Part shown: in pieces, positions 5,309 to 6,637 of the stretch
Layout of the letters: every line of letters starts with the position of its first letter
Numbering within the stretch: the first letter of the stretch is position 1
Source: an uncultured Candidatus Melainabacteria bacterium
Lineage (GTDB): Bacteria > Cyanobacteriota > Vampirovibrionia > Gastranaerophilales > Gastranaerophilaceae
Assembly (NCBI GenBank): GCA_934693215.1
Contig: CAKUVB010000099.1
Span: 1 to 6,637, forward strand
Direction of reading: 5' to 3'
Length of the DNA stretch: 6,637 nucleotides
Notes under the pieces: model-generated
What the model was told of the DNA's origin: nothing
The model's input: the letters and a program-made list of their open reading frames with translations, nothing else
Databases searched by the model: none
Program-made: the position numbers and the translations under genes

Positions 5309-6637
5309 TAATCTTGAACAAATAAAAAAAGCTATAGAAATAGAAGCTAAGTATCAATATATAGATATACGGGGTCGTACAAAATCTTTTTCAGCTTTTA
5401 TTCGCAGTGAAATACGTAAATTTATAAAAACATCTTCTATTCCTGAAAGGTGGAAGTTTGTTCTTGCTCATTTTGAACAATATTCAATGGATACATTACC
5501 AAACCGAAAAAAATCTATTGAATATTTAGTAAACGCAATCAAGTCAGAATTGTTACAGAAAGAAGAAGATAAAAAAGAGCAAAACGCAAAATTAAACCCA
5601 TATTCATCAGTAACTTATGTCAAAGGAGTAGGTCCTAAAGTAGCAAGCATACTTAACAAATTAGGAATTTTTACAGCAAGTGATTTATTATTTTATCTAC
5701 CAAGAAAACACATTGATTACTCGAAAAGAACGCTTATAAAAAATCTTCAAGAAGGAGAAAACACAACTGTATTTGGATACATAAAACGAGTAGAAGCTTT
5801 TACAACTCCAAAGGGTTTAGGTGTCGTAAAAGTTAAAATTCAAGATGAAACAGGGAGTTTAATTCTTAATTTTTTCTATGGAAAAAGTTCGAAATATTCT
5901 TTAGAAAGAACAAAATCTCAATTCCCTCAAGGTGCAGGAATAATAATTTCAGGCACAGTAAAAATAAACAAATTCGATTACTCAAAGACACTTGATAACA
6001 TTAGCTATTCAATAATGTCTGAGGACTTTTTAACAAAAACAAACCTAAATATTGGAAGAATTGTTCCTGTATATCCTCTTTGTGAAAATATGAATATAAA
6101 AACTCTTCGCAAAGCAATATATAATGCTATTCAGCTATACAAAGATTCTATAGTTAATGTTGTACCTCAATACCTAATTGATAAATATGATTTGCTGGAC
6201 AAAAAAGAAGCAATAGAACAAATACATTTCCCTGACAGTATGGAAAAACTTGAACATGCCAGATTCACTCTAGTGTTTGAAGAATTTTTCTTAATTCAAC
6301 TAAAGCTCGCTTTAATACGAGAAAAAAACAGAAAAGATAACAAGGCAGTTCCTTTACAAATAAAAAAAGACGGACTGGTAAACAAATTTATTTCTAATTT
6401 ACCATTTAATTTAACAAAAGCTCAAAAAAGAGCAGTTGATGAAATATTAAAAGACATGAACTCAGAAGAACCTATGCAAAGACTCTTACAAGGTGATGTT
6501 GGTTCAGGAAAAACAGTTGTTGCTTGTATAATGCTTTTGGCAGCAATAGAGAACGGATACCAAGCTTCAATAATGGCACCAACAGAAATTCTTGCTCAAC
6601 AACATTATAACAACTTTGTAAACTGGTTAACCCCGTT
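5301..6637 (+). CDS. recG: ATP-dependent DNA helicase RecG, N-terminal part (3' end outside window)
   Basis: RecG is a superfamily 2 helicase that remodels stalled replication forks and Holliday junctions. The window holds 445 codons from a TTG start and then runs off the end. Order of parts: an N-terminal extension (about 1-100) with the pattern IEAKYQYIDIRGRTKSFSAF near its start; the RecG entry motif VTYVKGVGPKVASILNKLGI (104-123), which begins the wedge region; DLLFYLPRKHIDYS; an OB-fold wedge domain (about 152-255) that contacts the branch point; the Q-like motif LTKAQKRAVDEI (371-382); Walker A GDVGSGKT (398-405); and motif Ia APTEILAQQH (426-435). The DEAD/DEAH-type motif II and the C-terminal helicase lobe would follow outside the window. 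The extension is absent from E. coli RecG (693 residues) and is typical, from memory, of cyanobacterial and plant RecG. The gene is probably co-transcribed with the upstream cyclase, and no separate promoter is visible. The identity is very secure; the exact start is less so. Confidence 0.94.
   Translation, partial: MDSNLEQIKKAIEIEAKYQYIDIRGRTKSFSAFIRSEIRKFIKTSSIPERWKFVLAHFEQYSMDTLPNRKKSIEYLVNAIKSELLQKEEDKKEQNAKLNPYSSVTYVKGVGPKVASILNKLGIFTASDLLFYLPRKHIDYSKRTLIKNLQEGENTTVFGYIKRVEAFTTPKGLGVVKVKIQDETGSLILNFFYGKSSKYSLERTKSQFPQGAGIIISGTVKINKFDYSKTLDNISYSIMSEDFLTKTNLNIGRIVPVYPLCENMNIKTLRKAIYNAIQLYKDSIVNVVPQYLIDKYDLLDKKEAIEQIHFPDSMEKLEHARFTLVFEEFFLIQLKLALIREKNRKDNKAVPLQIKKDGLVNKFISNLPFNLTKAQKRAVDEILKDMNSEEPMQRLLQGDVGSGKTVVACIMLLAAIENGYQASIMAPTEILAQQHYNNFVNWLTP

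Noticed and set aside
5487..5489. ATG as the recG start
   Set aside because: It would discard about 62 residues that resemble the cyanobacterial RecG N-terminus; the upstream TTG with TGAGG is a better fit.
1..6637. CRISPR array, insertion sequence, tRNA/rRNA or phage signal
   Set aside because: Apart from the 56-base promoter gap, all of the window is covered by recognisable genes, and no direct repeats, transposase or structural RNA pattern was seen.

Overview
The window is an AT-rich (roughly 30% GC by eye), almost entirely coding stretch of bacterial chromosome. It looks like a non-photosynthetic relative of cyanobacteria (Gastranaerophilales/'Melainabacteria'). The main clue is the partial RecG at the right end. 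It carries an N-terminal extension of about 100 residues with an EA...DI.GR...FS.F pattern that I associate with cyanobacterial RecG. A CHASE2-class III cyclase and a CsaB-type pyruvyltransferase (pyruvylated wall polymers bind SLH proteins) fit but do not prove this. The assignment is an inference and other AT-rich lineages are possible.

Layout: (1) bases 1-769, plus strand, the 3' part of uvrC, which ends before the usual C-terminal helix-hairpin-helix domain. (2) bases 759-3320, minus strand, a compact three-gene operon transcribed leftward: KDPG/KDPGal-type aldolase, PfkB-family sugar kinase resembling KDG kinase, then csaB-like polysaccharide pyruvyltransferase. Aldolase and kinase overlap as TAATG, kinase and csaB are 4 bases apart, and csaB runs tail-to-tail into uvrC with an 11-base overlap. 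(3) bases 3321-3376, a 56-base divergent promoter region with a perfect 12-bp inverted repeat and an extended -10 box for the leftward operon. (4) bases 3377-5308, plus strand, a membrane CHASE2-adenylate cyclase. (5) from base 5301 to the end, plus strand, the start of recG, beginning with a TTG codon that overlaps the cyclase stop.

The kinase and aldolase form a plausible two-step route from a 2-keto-3-deoxy sugar acid to pyruvate plus glyceraldehyde-3-phosphate. The aldolase active site is divergent, so the exact sugar is uncertain. CsaB would use phosphoenolpyruvate to decorate an envelope polysaccharide; its link to the sugar acid genes is positional only. uvrC and recG are DNA repair genes. 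The cyclase would sense something outside the membrane and make cAMP. No RNA gene, mobile element, CRISPR array or phage signal was found. The only non-coding stretch is the 56-base promoter gap, and I see no wholly new system. The points most worth a second look are the short UvrC, the divergent aldolase and the cyclase-recG coupling.
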